From assembly GCA_019685655.1 (NCBI GenBank), contig JABFQP010000003.1, positions 124,001-188,000 of the forward strand: 64,000 bases of DNA. Direction: 5' to 3'. The notes beneath the pieces were generated by a model that was not told where the DNA came from, did no database searches, and saw only the letters and a list, made by a program, of their open reading frames with translations. Positions 43,312-52,726 of this stretch are shown here, piece after piece; position 1 is the stretch's first letter, and each line of letters begins with the position of its first letter. A program made the translations under genes and the position numbers. The stretch comes from Candidatus Bathyarchaeota archaeon A05DMB-5. Its GTDB lineage: Archaea; Thermoproteota; Bathyarchaeia; Bathyarchaeales; Bathycorpusculaceae.

Positions 43312-44790
43312 ATGTATAGACCCGAAGGAATCTTGCCCGCTTTAGTCACACCATTCACGGACGATGGAACAGTAGTTGACGAAGAAAGACTACGCGTTTT
43401 AGTTAACCACTGCATTGAGTTAGGCGTTCACGGAGTTGTGCCATGCGGCACCACAGGCGAATTTGTAAACATGACAACAGAAGAGAAAAAACAAGTCATA
43501 AAAACTGTAGTCGACGAAGTCAACGGAAGAGTAAAAGTTGTCGCTGGAACTGGCGCAAGCGGAACAGACCAAGCTTTAGAAATGACAAAATATGCAAAAG
43601 ATGTGGGTGCTGACGCCGTTTTAATCGTGACACCATTCTATTTGAAACCCGCAGACCGTGGAATATACGAACATTACGATACAATCGCCAGTAAGGCTGA
43701 CATGCCAATAATTCTTTATAATATTCCTCAATGCACAGGTTTGCCGTTGCCTTGGCAAATGGTTGAAGACTTGGCTCAAATTCCAAACATAGTAGGCGTA
43801 AAAGACAGCAGCGGACAATTAAACTTCATATTGGCAGTGTTGGAAAAAGTAAGAGACAAAATAAACGTCTTATGCGGACACGACGAAGTGGTTGTGGCAG
43901 CATTAGCTGCAGGATGCACTGGCGCGATTCTTGCAAGCGCAAACGTGATACCCGACATTTGGGTGCAAGTCTACAATCACATTAAAAACGGGGAGTTGCA
44001 AAAAGCCCGCGAACTCCAATATAAGGTGCAGAAAATAGCCAGAATAATTGCTGGAAGTGGAGCAGTGGGCACAAAAGAAGCGTTAAACATGATGAAAATC
44101 AAAGTAGGACCAGTCCGAAAGCCATTAAGCGTAGGTGGCGAGTTAACCTACGAGGCAAGAGAAGAATTACGCTTAGACTTGGAAAAAATAGGAAAAATAA
44201 AGCCTAAAGCAGTAACGTTCGAAATCGCCGAAAAAACAATAGAACAGCGCTTCATGGCAGTAAACATAACGCCAGACATCATAAAAGACTTCAAACTACG
44301 CGTTGGCGAAGCCTTAGCTGGAGGAGGCGCAGAAGTAGCCCACATAGACCTTATCATCGGAAAAAGCGACGGTCCAGTCGGCGAAGCTTTCGCAAAGGCT
44401 AAAGCAGCACCAACACCGGGACACGAGCCACTATTAGCCATTTTGGAACCCAACCTCTCCGTTAAACCAGTAACACTTATCGTTCCAACAGTTACTATTA
44501 CGAGTATGCGTCAAGCGAGCATGGTTTACGGTCCAGCTCAAACAGCAGTTGCGAAGGCAGTGGTTGACAGCGTTGCAGATGGAACTATTCCGAAAGAAGC
44601 AGTTGAAGACTTGATTATCATTGCAAACGTGTTTGTGCATCCCACAGCAGTTGACAGACAAAGAGTGTACATAAACAATTACAAAGCCATGCGTCACGCA
44701 ATCCGCAAGGCAATAGAAGGCAGACCTAACATTGACGAGTTAATAGAGAACAAAGACCGCTCGAAGCACCCATTCAAATACACGCCATAG
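43312..44790 (+). CDS. Fusion: DHDPS/NAL-family aldolase plus formaldehyde-activating enzyme
   Basis: A 492-residue two-domain enzyme. Residues 1-292 are a class I aldolase of the DapA/NAL family: CGTTGEF (about 45-51), ILYNIP with the catalytic Tyr (Y136) and VGVKDSSG with the Schiff-base Lys (K164). The position of the DHDPS Arg that binds the aspartate-semialdehyde carboxylate is Cys (C141 in PQCTG), so the substrate probably differs. Residues about 326-476 are Fae: GEALAGGGAEVAHIDLIIG with the catalytic His (H344), then PGHEPLLAILEPNLSVKP and VFVHPTAVDRQRVYI. Fae condenses formaldehyde with tetrahydromethanopterin. ATG 43312 follows GGTGA; TATA element AATGATATAAATG is upstream. trmI follows 9 bases later. 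Whether it makes or consumes formaldehyde is inference. Confidence 0.92.
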   Translation: MYRPEGILPALVTPFTDDGTVVDEERLRVLVNHCIELGVHGVVPCGTTGEFVNMTTEEKKQVIKTVVDEVNGRVKVVAGTGASGTDQALEMTKYAKDVGADAVLIVTPFYLKPADRGIYEHYDTIASKADMPIILYNIPQCTGLPLPWQMVEDLAQIPNIVGVKDSSGQLNFILAVLEKVRDKINVLCGHDEVVVAALAAGCTGAILASANVIPDIWVQVYNHIKNGELQKARELQYKVQKIARIIAGSGAVGTKEALNMMKIKVGPVRKPLSVGGELTYEAREELRLDLEKIGKIKPKAVTFEIAEKTIEQRFMAVNITPDIIKDFKLRVGEALAGGGAEVAHIDLIIGKSDGPVGEAFAKAKAAPTPGHEPLLAILEPNLSVKPVTLIVPTVTITSMRQASMVYGPAQTAVAKAVVDSVADGTIPKEAVEDLIIIANVFVHPTAVDRQRVYINNYKAMRHAIRKAIEGRPNIDELIENKDRSKHPFKYTP

Positions 44791-44799
44791 TGAATTAAG

Positions 44800-45600
44800 T
44801 TGAAAAAACAAAAAATACGCGAAGGCGACTACATACTCCTCTACTTGAACCAACGAAAAACTTACATGGTAAAAGTTGAAGCTGGCAAAATTTTCCACAC
44901 ACACAAGGGCTTCATAAAATTTGACGACTTAATCGGCAAAGAATACGGCGCGGCAATTATCAGCAGTCTGGGCATTGAATTCGTGGTGTTGAAGCCTCTT
45001 CTCCGCGATTTCATAATGAAGTCAACTAGGCAAACGCAGATAACCTATCCAAAAGACATCGCCCTAATAGTAATGTTCAGTGGAATAGGACCGGGGAGTC
45101 GTGTCATCGAAGCTGGAACCGGCACTGGTGCATTAACAACAGCCCTAGCGCATTATGTCAAGCCAGAAGGCAAAGTTTACAGCTACGAAATCCGAGAGGA
45201 ATTCATAAAAACTGCAGAGAAAAACCTAAAACGTGCTGGTTTAATCGACTTTGTGGAATTAAAAAACAAAGATGTAACAGCTGGAATAGACGAAAATGAT
45301 GTAGACGCTGTGATTCTCGATTTAGCCACTCCATGGCTTGTCATTCCCCACACGTACAACGCATTGAAGCCTTGCGGAACACTAGTCTCATTCAGCCCAA
45401 CAATTGACCAAGTAGTCAAAACCGTTGAAGCTTTAAGGGAAAATTGCTTCGTAGACACAGAAACCATAGAATGTCTAATGCGGGGAATGCAGATAGAAAG
45501 GGGCAAAACAAGACCGCAAACTCTGATGACAGCTCACACGGGATACATAACATTCGCCAGAAAAGCAATTCGCAGTTTCGACGCTTCAGCAAAAGAATAA
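44800..45600 (+). CDS. trmI: tRNA (adenine-N1)-methyltransferase TrmI
   Basis: A 266-residue SAM-dependent enzyme that makes m1A at position 58 (and often 57) in archaeal tRNA. The N-terminal barrel has GDYILLYLNQRKTYMV and GKEYG. The methyltransferase core has ITYPKDIALIVMFSGIGPGS, motif I VIEAGTGTGALT, and VDAVILDLATPW (motif IV, about 168-179). The C terminus has GRTRPQT-like RGKTRPQTLMTAHTGYITFA, diagnostic of TrmI. It starts at TTG 9 bases after the aldolase-Fae gene, an unusual neighbour. Confidence 0.93.
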   Translation: MKKQKIREGDYILLYLNQRKTYMVKVEAGKIFHTHKGFIKFDDLIGKEYGAAIISSLGIEFVVLKPLLRDFIMKSTRQTQITYPKDIALIVMFSGIGPGSRVIEAGTGTGALTTALAHYVKPEGKVYSYEIREEFIKTAEKNLKRAGLIDFVELKNKDVTAGIDENDVDAVILDLATPWLVIPHTYNALKPCGTLVSFSPTIDQVVKTVEALRENCFVDTETIECLMRGMQIERGKTRPQTLMTAHTGYITFARKAIRSFDASAKE

Positions 45601-45679
45601 AAATTCCTACCGCTAAATTTCTATTTGCTTGTTATTGACCTAACGCTTCATTAAAAAAGAAAAAGAGGTTCTTTTGATT

Positions 45680-46411
45680 TTATGCAGTTTCTTTTTTAGG
45701 CGTTTGCTTTGAACCTTTCAACACGTTTCTCCACACTGGTATAATTCCTCTGTTAAACAGCAGCACTATTCCAAGCGAAACAAAGCATAACGGCAAGACA
45801 ACTATTAGCCCTTGAGCAATCCACAAAATGCTTGCAGAAAGAATCTTGACAACAGGCTCTAACGAAGCGTCTACACTAGCATCTGAAGGTTTCTTCTCCT
45901 TCAAGTTTATAGTAATTGATGAAAACTCTTCTTCTGGCGTAATGTCTGATGCATTTACTGTTTCAACACTGATGTTTATGTAAGTTACTGTTCCATTCAA
46001 GTCAATTATTGCCCTCGCGTTGAACGTGAAGGATGTCACATTTGCGGGAGGAATTTTGCAAAGCATCTGTCCACTCCACGCATCGTTCTGGTAAGTCATA
46101 TGTAAGGATTTTACGTAACCATCCTTTTCATCGGCAAGAACAGTAAGCCTATCAACAGCGTCTTCAAATGCGCCTTTTTCTAATTCGCCTTCAATGGTTT
46201 CCGTAATCACTTGATACTGCACCTGTGATGTTGGGGAAATGCTCTGAATACTTCTGAAATCCTTTCCACTATTTTCACTGCATATGTACAATGACGCAGA
46301 ATGCTGCTGTTCATGTCTCGTACTAAGGTAGATAGTCAAAAGCAAAACAGTCGTGCACAAGGCTACTGCGGCAACAATTTCCTTCTTTCTTATCAACATT
46401 TTTAACACCAA
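45680..46411 (-). CDS. DUF4349-like membrane protein
   Basis: A 243-residue protein with an N-terminal signal-anchor (about 9-28), a DUF4349-like extracellular domain and a C-terminal TM helix (about 195-222), with a basic tail. The domain has the layout YQVITETIEGELEKGAFEDA, DRLTVLADEKDGYV, SGQMLCKIPPANVTSF and NISVETVNASDITPEEEF. DUF4349 proteins are envelope proteins in bacteria, often regulated by stress sigma factors. Here the role is unknown. It lies 59 bases from the next small membrane protein gene on the same strand. Confidence 0.75.
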   Translation of the reverse strand: MVLKMLIRKKEIVAAVALCTTVLLLTIYLSTRHEQQHSASLYICSENSGKDFRSIQSISPTSQVQYQVITETIEGELEKGAFEDAVDRLTVLADEKDGYVKSLHMTYQNDAWSGQMLCKIPPANVTSFTFNARAIIDLNGTVTYINISVETVNASDITPEEEFSSITINLKEKKPSDASVDASLEPVVKILSASILWIAQGLIVVLPLCFVSLGIVLLFNRGIIPVWRNVLKGSKQTPKKETA

Positions 46412-46461
46412 AATTGTATTAGACGGTAAATTGCTATAATGCTACGTTTCAGAACATTATT

Positions 46462-46477
46462 GTACTAAATCTAGTAC
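46462..46477. other. Inverted repeat overlapping stop codon
   Basis: GTACT-AAATCT-AGTAC, a perfect 5-bp inverted repeat with a 6-base loop, spanning the stop codon of the 46471-46761 gene. It could be a short transcript hairpin; no poly-U follows, so it is not a clear terminator. Confidence 0.3.
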
Positions 46478-46761
46478 GGTGGCCTAAGCGATGGGAGTTC
46501 GCGGTAAGGCGTTCTTCGCTTAAGCAGTATGTACGCAATCAGTGCAACTACAAAACTTATGGCTAAGACTTCAATGTCTGCATGAGAATATGTAGGTGTA
46601 TCTGCACGTAAGCCTTCAAGGTCTCTCAACGATTTGGAAAGTACATGCGCTTCTGCATCCGTGTGTGCTGGTGTTATCTTCGCAAACGTAACTAGCGGAA
46701 CCAACGTTATTAGTAATCCAAGAATGACTGCAGTTACTGCGTAAAGCAGCACTTTTCTCAC
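46471..46761 (-). CDS. Small two-TM membrane protein
   Basis: A 96-residue protein with helix 1 (about 8-28), a polar outside loop with DAEAHVLSKSLRDLEGLRAD, helix 2 (about 64-82), then a basic tail RRTPYRELPSLRPPY. It lies between the membrane winged-helix regulator gene and the DUF4349-like gene on the same strand. A short inverted repeat GTACT...AGTAC (46462-46477) overlaps the stop codon and may form a hairpin in the transcript. No function known. Confidence 0.6.
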   Translation of the reverse strand: MRKVLLYAVTAVILGLLITLVPLVTFAKITPAHTDAEAHVLSKSLRDLEGLRADTPTYSHADIEVLAISFVVALIAYILLKRRTPYRELPSLRPPY

Positions 46762-46834
46762 TTATGAGGCCTCCACAAACAGTAATACATTCTAAGTCTT
46801 TTAATTCTACATTTTAGAACAGCATGGTAAACGC

Positions 46835-47293
46835 TCATAGTGGTCTAGCCCTCCACAATCGAACTGTTTCGATCCACAGAATCACTGTGGCAACTAAACC
46901 AAACGTTATGGTGTAAAAACTGGGAGTTACTTGGCTTATTATGCAGATGACTAAATAAGCAGTAAGCATGGTGGAGAAAAAGACAGAATAGAAAAGGTAT
47001 CTGGGCACGAGAAATCTGCCCATGCGTGTAAAGAAACGCAAAATCCCCACTTTCACTTCTTCTTCTAATACGTATTCGCCGGTTCCTTTTTTATTAACAA
47101 GCCCTAAGTCTTGCAGTTTCTCAAGGTGATGAACTGCTATGCTGGGACTGGAAAAGCCTAAAGCACGTTGAACCTCTCGAACGCCAACCATGTGTGTTGG
47201 TTGTTGCAACAGATACCAGTAGACGAGAAGAGTTTTACCCTTTAATTCGGATTCTAAAAAAGCTAGATCAAATTCGTGCGAAACATTTGACAT
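46835..47293 (-). CDS. Membrane-anchored winged-helix regulator
   Basis: A 152-residue protein. Residues about 20-80 form an ArsR/MarR-like winged helix: LLVYWYLLQQPTHMVGVREV, RALGFSSPSIAVHHLEKL (recognition helix) and LVNKKGTGEYVL (wing). Two transmembrane helices (about 95-118 and 123-145) follow, so DNA binding happens at the membrane. It is paralogous to the product of 63029-63514, with matching GVREVQRALGFSS and HHLEKL. It is divergent from an M28 peptidase/dockerin gene, a likely target. The ATG at 47293 has no strong ribosome site and may be leaderless. Confidence 0.85.
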   Translation of the reverse strand: MSNVSHEFDLAFLESELKGKTLLVYWYLLQQPTHMVGVREVQRALGFSSPSIAVHHLEKLQDLGLVNKKGTGEYVLEEEVKVGILRFFTRMGRFLVPRYLFYSVFFSTMLTAYLVICIISQVTPSFYTITFGLVATVILWIETVRLWRARPL

Positions 47294-47478
47294 GAACGGT
47301 TACCAACAATCATTATAAGATGACTGTTTAAAAGCTTAATCAAAGCTTCTTTAGAGCGATTTTCGAATGCTGTACTAAGGATTAGGATAAAATAGAACTA
47401 ACGCATTTAACGATAAAATTGTTTGAGGAGAAGCATTAATCTAACCGATTTACTCATTAGATAATAGGGGAGAGGAGC

Positions 47479-50316
47479 ATGTTTAACAGGACACCTTCAG
47501 TTATTTTGTGCATGTTATTATTAGCCGGCATGTTTGTTATGACAACAAATTTTCATTCAGTGAGGGCATGGACGGGAACTGTTTACATTAAGGCAAACGG
47601 CTCCATAGAACCGGCTGATGCACCAATATTACGTGACGGAGATGTCTATATTCTAATTGGCAATATCACTAGCAATGCCGACGGAATTGTTATAGAAAAA
47701 GATAATATGAAGTTAGACGGGGCTGGTTACATGGTTCAAGGAAACGGCGACGTCTATAAAGCCGGAGTTCTCCTTGTTGCCAGATACAACGTAACAATCA
47801 CAAACATGGAGATCACGAAATTCTATTATGGTATCCGCCTTGATACTTGCCAAAACTGCAGCATCATCGGAAACAACCTACATCAAACAATGCTGTATGG
47901 CAAAGCTAACCTTGATCTTGTTGATTCATTCTACAATACTATAGTTGGAAATAACTTGACAGACAATTGGATAGGCATCGGACTTTACGCGTCGAACTAT
48001 AATGTTATTCGCGAAAACAATGTAACAAAACACTCAACAGGCATTTACCTACAATCCTCTTACAACAATTCAATTCACCACAACAACTTTTTATTCAATA
48101 ATAATCAAGTCAATATTTACAACTCAGCGAATGCCTGGGATGACGGCTATCCATCCGGCGGCAACTTGTGGAGTGATTATTGGGGCGTAGACTTGTACAG
48201 TGGTCCTTATCAAAATGAGACTGGAAGCGACGGAATAGGCGACACGCCACGCGTAATCGACGAAAACAACATAGATCGTTATCCTTTTGTTTATCCCAGA
48301 GACCCATGCGAACAACAAATAGTTTCCCTTGTTAACGGTACACGCGCTTACAACCACGACTTAGAGCTAGAGAACATAGCACTTGAACATTACGCGTTTC
48401 GTTCAGGCGGCTCTGCGGGTGCAAATGAAACTGCATATTGGATTAAAGAACAATTTGAAAATTTTGGATTAGAAACATGGCTTGAACCTTTCGAATTTAC
48501 AACTTGGGACTTGATCAGTAAGCCTTCTCTTGTAATTGATGATGATGGAAATCCAAATACAACATATGACCAAAACGTGATAAACTCTTTTCAATGCGAG
48601 CATTACAGTTGGCCAACTTCTCCAAATGGAGCCTTTGGTGATCTCGTGATTTTACCTCTGCCTAATGCTGAGAGTTACTTTGAGATAGGTATGAATCCAA
48701 TTAACACAACCGCATGGAATGCCATAAACACTACAGGTAAGATAGTATTGATTGGTAGAGAAGTTCGTTGGAGTTCCAGTTGGCATAGTACATACAGAAA
48801 TAAGTTGATGGCGCAGCCGCCAGCCGCAATCGTTCACACGTGGTGGTATGATTGGATGTCATTCACACCTCCCATGTACAGTTCTGCTGGTGGACGCCCG
48901 ATAAGTTCCTTTGGAGACTACTATTGGGATTTGGGCATTCCAGTGGGCTCTGTAAACTATGAAGATGGCTTGTGGATTCGAAATAGAGAAAGTAGCGTGA
49001 ATGTCTCTGCTAATGTGTCTATCCGTTCAGTTATTGGTACAGGCACTCATTACAATGTTGTTGGAAGAATTAAAGGCTACATAGACCCAGATAAAATGAT
49101 AATCATTTCCGGTCATTACGACACGGTTATGTGTGCTGGCTTCTGTGACAACGGTGCAGGAACGGCAGGGGTAATAGAGCTTGCAAAAGTTTTTTCTGAT
49201 GCTGTTGAAAACGGCGTCTATAAACCTGCATATACGCTTCTGTTTGTAGCCTTTGCAAGTGAGGAGCTCTATCTGGTAGGCTCAATAAACTATGTGAAAC
49301 AGCACAAAAGCGACATGGTAAACGTTAAGGCTGTCATTAGTTTGGATTGCATAGGTAGTGATGAGTTTCGAGTTACTGAAACTGAGCCGGTGAACGGTTT
49401 TGATTTAGACCAAGTTGTGTTAGAAGCTGCTTTGGAACTTGGTGTATCTGGCGAGTTGGAATCGCCTGGTGGTTCTGATCAAGAGACATTTAGAAACCCA
49501 TCATGGGCCAACAGCATTTATTATCAATATTGGGGTCTTTATGCAAATATTTCTGATGCGACGCCGATTCCATCTAGTGCTTTGCTGATTTCATTTCCTC
49601 TTCTTTATAATGATGCTTGGTACATGGGCAGTCCAGGCTGGATTCACACAGAATATGACAATTCAACTTCTACGTTAACATTAGACTGGGTTGAAGCGGT
49701 GGATCTTGAAAAGCACATTCAAATAGCCGCGCTTACAACAGTGCGTATTTCACCTAATGTTCCTCCGTCACCTCGTAACATTGCCTTAACAAACGTTGTG
49801 CCTAGCAAAACTGTTTCAGGGCAATCCTCTTTGATGCAGATTAAAGTAACAATAGAGAATCAAGGAGGGTACATAGAACATGTAAATGTTACAGCGTATG
49901 CAAACGCTACAATTATCGCAACAATCGTGAATATTGCTGTCGCTAATGGAACCTCAGTTACGGTTGCTATCCCGTGGAACACTACAGAATTTGAAAAGGG
50001 CAATTATACCATACGGGCTTATGCTTGGCCTTTTCCAGACGAAACCTCTGCAACAGACAACAACTGCACATTCAATGGTCTTGTTTTGATAACGCTTCTT
50101 GGGGATGTGGATGGCGATTTTAAGGTTAAAATGGATGATATTATGTTTATTGTTGGAGCCTTCGGATCAATACTTAAAGCAGACGGGTGGTACTGGCACA
50201 CGCCACCCTGCATATTATGTCCTCATAACCCAAACTATGATGTAGACGGAAACGGCAGAGTAGACATGGGCGACATAATCATTGCATGTGACAACTTCGG
50301 AAAAACTTACCCGTGA
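47479..50316 (+). CDS. Secreted M28 peptidase with beta-helix, CARDB and dockerin domains
   Basis: A 945-residue exported protein. After the signal peptide (1-31), residues about 45-270 form a right-handed beta helix (NosD-type; GIRLDTCQNCSIIGNNL, GIYLQSSYNNSIHHNNF). Residues about 285-770 hold an M28 metallopeptidase domain with GHYDTV (H546, D548), CDNGAGTAG (D557) and ASEE (E595-E596), the pattern of the dinuclear zinc site. A CARDB-like domain (about 770-870) follows. Residues 872-945 are a two-repeat dockerin: GDVDGDFKVKMDDIMFIVGA and YDVDGNGRVDMGDIIIACDN. RBS GGGAGAGGAG precedes the ATG. The dockerin implies docking to a cohesin; a cohesin-like protein starts at 63544. Confidence 0.93.
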   Translation: MFNRTPSVILCMLLLAGMFVMTTNFHSVRAWTGTVYIKANGSIEPADAPILRDGDVYILIGNITSNADGIVIEKDNMKLDGAGYMVQGNGDVYKAGVLLVARYNVTITNMEITKFYYGIRLDTCQNCSIIGNNLHQTMLYGKANLDLVDSFYNTIVGNNLTDNWIGIGLYASNYNVIRENNVTKHSTGIYLQSSYNNSIHHNNFLFNNNQVNIYNSANAWDDGYPSGGNLWSDYWGVDLYSGPYQNETGSDGIGDTPRVIDENNIDRYPFVYPRDPCEQQIVSLVNGTRAYNHDLELENIALEHYAFRSGGSAGANETAYWIKEQFENFGLETWLEPFEFTTWDLISKPSLVIDDDGNPNTTYDQNVINSFQCEHYSWPTSPNGAFGDLVILPLPNAESYFEIGMNPINTTAWNAINTTGKIVLIGREVRWSSSWHSTYRNKLMAQPPAAIVHTWWYDWMSFTPPMYSSAGGRPISSFGDYYWDLGIPVGSVNYEDGLWIRNRESSVNVSANVSIRSVIGTGTHYNVVGRIKGYIDPDKMIIISGHYDTVMCAGFCDNGAGTAGVIELAKVFSDAVENGVYKPAYTLLFVAFASEELYLVGSINYVKQHKSDMVNVKAVISLDCIGSDEFRVTETEPVNGFDLDQVVLEAALELGVSGELESPGGSDQETFRNPSWANSIYYQYWGLYANISDATPIPSSALLISFPLLYNDAWYMGSPGWIHTEYDNSTSTLTLDWVEAVDLEKHIQIAALTTVRISPNVPPSPRNIALTNVVPSKTVSGQSSLMQIKVTIENQGGYIEHVNVTAYANATIIATIVNIAVANGTSVTVAIPWNTTEFEKGNYTIRAYAWPFPDETSATDNNCTFNGLVLITLLGDVDGDFKVKMDDIMFIVGAFGSILKADGWYWHTPPCILCPHNPNYDVDGNGRVDMGDIIIACDNFGKTYP

Positions 50317-50690
50317 TATCTCTCTTATGATTGTAAAATTTAAGTGAGTGCCGTCCGAGTAACTCTGAGATTTCATCCGTGTATTATTGTCAAGCTAATG
50401 CCTTCTCATCATCCGGCAACAAAATATTAGGAAAATCGAAAATAAAAATATTCTTCGGTTAAGCTGACAATTGTCAGTTAGGGCGTAGTTTTTAGCGTCT
50501 AGAACCAACTAACAAAAATCATAAATATAATTGTTAGGATAATTTTATTCTTGTAAGGAAGAGGGATACTTTCTATTGTTGGCTTGATTGGCTTCTGTGA
50601 CTAGCCTCTCAGAAGTCGATGAACTGATTTCTTTCAAAGGTTTGCTCCTTCTTCCTTAAGTGAATAAAGGAGGAGAAAGGAGGAAAAAGG
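50317..50690. other. Intergenic region between dockerin genes
   Basis: No gene. Contains a 14-bp palindrome CTGACAATTGTCAG (50464-50477) and a TATA-like CATAAATATAATTG (about 50519-50532). Upstream of the next gene are three Shine-Dalgarno-like runs in a row, AAAGGAGGAGAAAGGAGG and then AAAAAGG, within 50666-50690. Confidence 0.55.
50464..50477. promoter_or_regulatory. 14-bp palindrome, candidate operator
   Basis: CTGACAATTGTCAG is a perfect 14-bp palindrome, about 50 bases upstream of the probable TATA box of the 50691 gene. A binding site for a dimeric regulator is plausible. No second copy was noticed. Confidence 0.4.
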
Positions 50691-52412
50691 ATGAAAGACA
50701 AAACAATTTCCGGTGTAGCGCTCACACTGTTGCTTATGGGAACATTGGCGACGACATTCAAAGCACACCAGACAACCGGTAAAACTTGGTATGTAGGTCC
50801 ACCTCCGTCTGACTTTACCAGTATACAAGAGGCTATAAACAACGAATCTGTCTTAGATGGTGATATAATAGAGGTAAAGTGGAAAGACACACCTTATTAT
50901 GAGAGCATAAGGATCAACAAATCTCTTGTAATTAGACGCTATTCATATGATCCGCCCGGATACTATCCTACTGTCGACGGCGTAAATAAACAAAAACCAG
51001 TGTTTAATGTGACCTCTTTAAATGTTGAGATCAACGGTTTTATAATTAGAAATGGTCAATATGGCGTTTATTTACGCTCTGATAATACTAGGATCATAAA
51101 CAACACCGTCATCTATAACACAAACGGCATTTTTCTCGAACAAACTTTCAACTGTACATTACAGAATAACAAGTTGAATGCTAATGAGAGAAACTTCGGA
51201 GTTTCCGGTTATACGCTAGAACATTATATTCATGATATAGATGCTTCAAACGCGATAGAAGGAAAACCCATACGTTACTGGATAAATCATCAATACGGAA
51301 AAATTTCAGATGCTGGATATGTAGCAATAATAAATTCCACAAATATAATAGTTGAGGGCGCCTTATTAAGAAACAATATTCAAGGAGTTTTGGTTGTCTG
51401 GTCAAAGAATATTACACTACGTAACTTAGAATTAATCAACAATTACTATGGTGTTTTGTTTGAGTCTACTACTGACTCACGGATGGAAAATATCTCAGTC
51501 AATGGTGACGAAGGTATTAGTCTTCTATCTTCTAGTAATAACGCAATTACCCAATGTAATATTCTACATGATGGATACTCTGGAATATACTTGTCATCAT
51601 CTCAAAATAATACGATTAGCGACAATTTAATAAAAAGCATGTATATAAACCATGGTTCCGGCATTATTCTGAGTGAAAGCGATAACAATTTCGTAGTTGG
51701 CAACAATATAATAGATAACTGGTATAGTGTATCTCTATGTTGCAACGGAACTCTATTCTATCATAATAATTTCATCAACAACCCAGCAGGAGTTTTGTCT
51801 ATGCCAACTTCTACGAATCCATGGAACTTGACACGAGAAGGAAATTACTGGGATGATATAACAGGATTTTCTCTGGTTGACAACGATGGAGATGGCATCA
51901 CTGACCCTCCATGCAAAAAGCAGATTAATCCGTACAATGTCGACTATCACCCTTTAAATGAAACATGGAGCTCCACTAGAGAAATTAACGTCACATTATG
52001 GCATATACTAAGCCCACCAGGAGACAAACAATACTTCGTTGTTTTAAATAGCGACCATGTTACTGCATCGAGAAAATTCAAGCCAAATTGGACACAAGCC
52101 TATGGCTTAATAACTTTCAACATCACAGCAAGCACAAATGGATCCTGCTCACTTAACATTCCAAGAGCTAGGCTAGATGTTCCAATCGAGTTGAAAATCA
52201 ACGGCACCTTAATTGACCCCAACAATTATGACTTAATCATAGCAAATGCGACCCATCTGATTCTCCGCTTTAACTATTCAGAAGGAAGGCATATGATTGA
52301 AATCAAAGGATACAAACTCGGCTTTGCCATAGGCGACATAAACGGCGACGGAAAGGTTAACATGGACGACATAATGATAGTAATCGATGCTTTCGGAAAA
52401 AAATACCCATAA
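50691..52412 (+). CDS. Secreted beta-helix protein with dockerin
   Basis: A 573-residue exported protein. A signal peptide (1-28) precedes a right-handed parallel beta helix (about 40-420) of the NosD/pectate-lyase-like type, with recurring NNTVIYNTNGIFLEQ, NNYYGVLFEST and NNTISDNLIKSM segments. A beta-sandwich (about 430-545) and a half dockerin (IGDINGDGKVNMDDIMIVID, about 548-573) follow. It has one Ca-binding repeat, where a full dockerin has two. It might bind polysaccharide or act as lyase; no catalytic set is identifiable. A strong, repeated Shine-Dalgarno precedes the ATG. Confidence 0.9.
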   Translation: MKDKTISGVALTLLLMGTLATTFKAHQTTGKTWYVGPPPSDFTSIQEAINNESVLDGDIIEVKWKDTPYYESIRINKSLVIRRYSYDPPGYYPTVDGVNKQKPVFNVTSLNVEINGFIIRNGQYGVYLRSDNTRIINNTVIYNTNGIFLEQTFNCTLQNNKLNANERNFGVSGYTLEHYIHDIDASNAIEGKPIRYWINHQYGKISDAGYVAIINSTNIIVEGALLRNNIQGVLVVWSKNITLRNLELINNYYGVLFESTTDSRMENISVNGDEGISLLSSSNNAITQCNILHDGYSGIYLSSSQNNTISDNLIKSMYINHGSGIILSESDNNFVVGNNIIDNWYSVSLCCNGTLFYHNNFINNPAGVLSMPTSTNPWNLTREGNYWDDITGFSLVDNDGDGITDPPCKKQINPYNVDYHPLNETWSSTREINVTLWHILSPPGDKQYFVVLNSDHVTASRKFKPNWTQAYGLITFNITASTNGSCSLNIPRARLDVPIELKINGTLIDPNNYDLIIANATHLILRFNYSEGRHMIEIKGYKLGFAIGDINGDGKVNMDDIMIVIDAFGKKYP

Positions 52413-52726
52413 ACACCAATACAACTTAGTCTATCCAATTTCTTTCTTTTTCCACTCGATCAAAACTCTCTTGAACATGCTTACTTATCGCCCGAAATAT
52501 TCTGCAACTCCCTAAAAAGATCCTGGTGCAAGAAAAACACCAAAATTCTCTACAACTCTCTAAATGGTTTCAAACTAAGATTCAACCTATTTATAAGGGG
52601 GACTATACTTTTCCAAAAGCACCAAATGAATAGTCAAAAATGTGGATTTTAGATTCATATTTTCTGTTCATAAGACAGTTAAATACCCATAGCCTATTTG
52701 TGTGCATAATCGTTGGAGGAAACTCC
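52413..52726. other. Intergenic region with promoter motif copy D
   Basis: No gene apart from a non-coding 5' extension of the small gene at 52727. Holds copy D of the repeated motif at 52581-52607. Sequence 52430-52450 is T-rich and may terminate the dockerin transcript. Confidence 0.45.
52581..52607 (+). promoter_or_regulatory. Repeated TATA-type promoter motif, copy D
   Basis: TTCAACCTATTTATAAGGGG, then GACTATA. The identity with copy C extends to ACTTTTCCAAAA (through 52617), in total about 38 bases with two differences. It lies about 120 bases upstream of the TTG start of a 60-residue protein. Confidence 0.55.
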
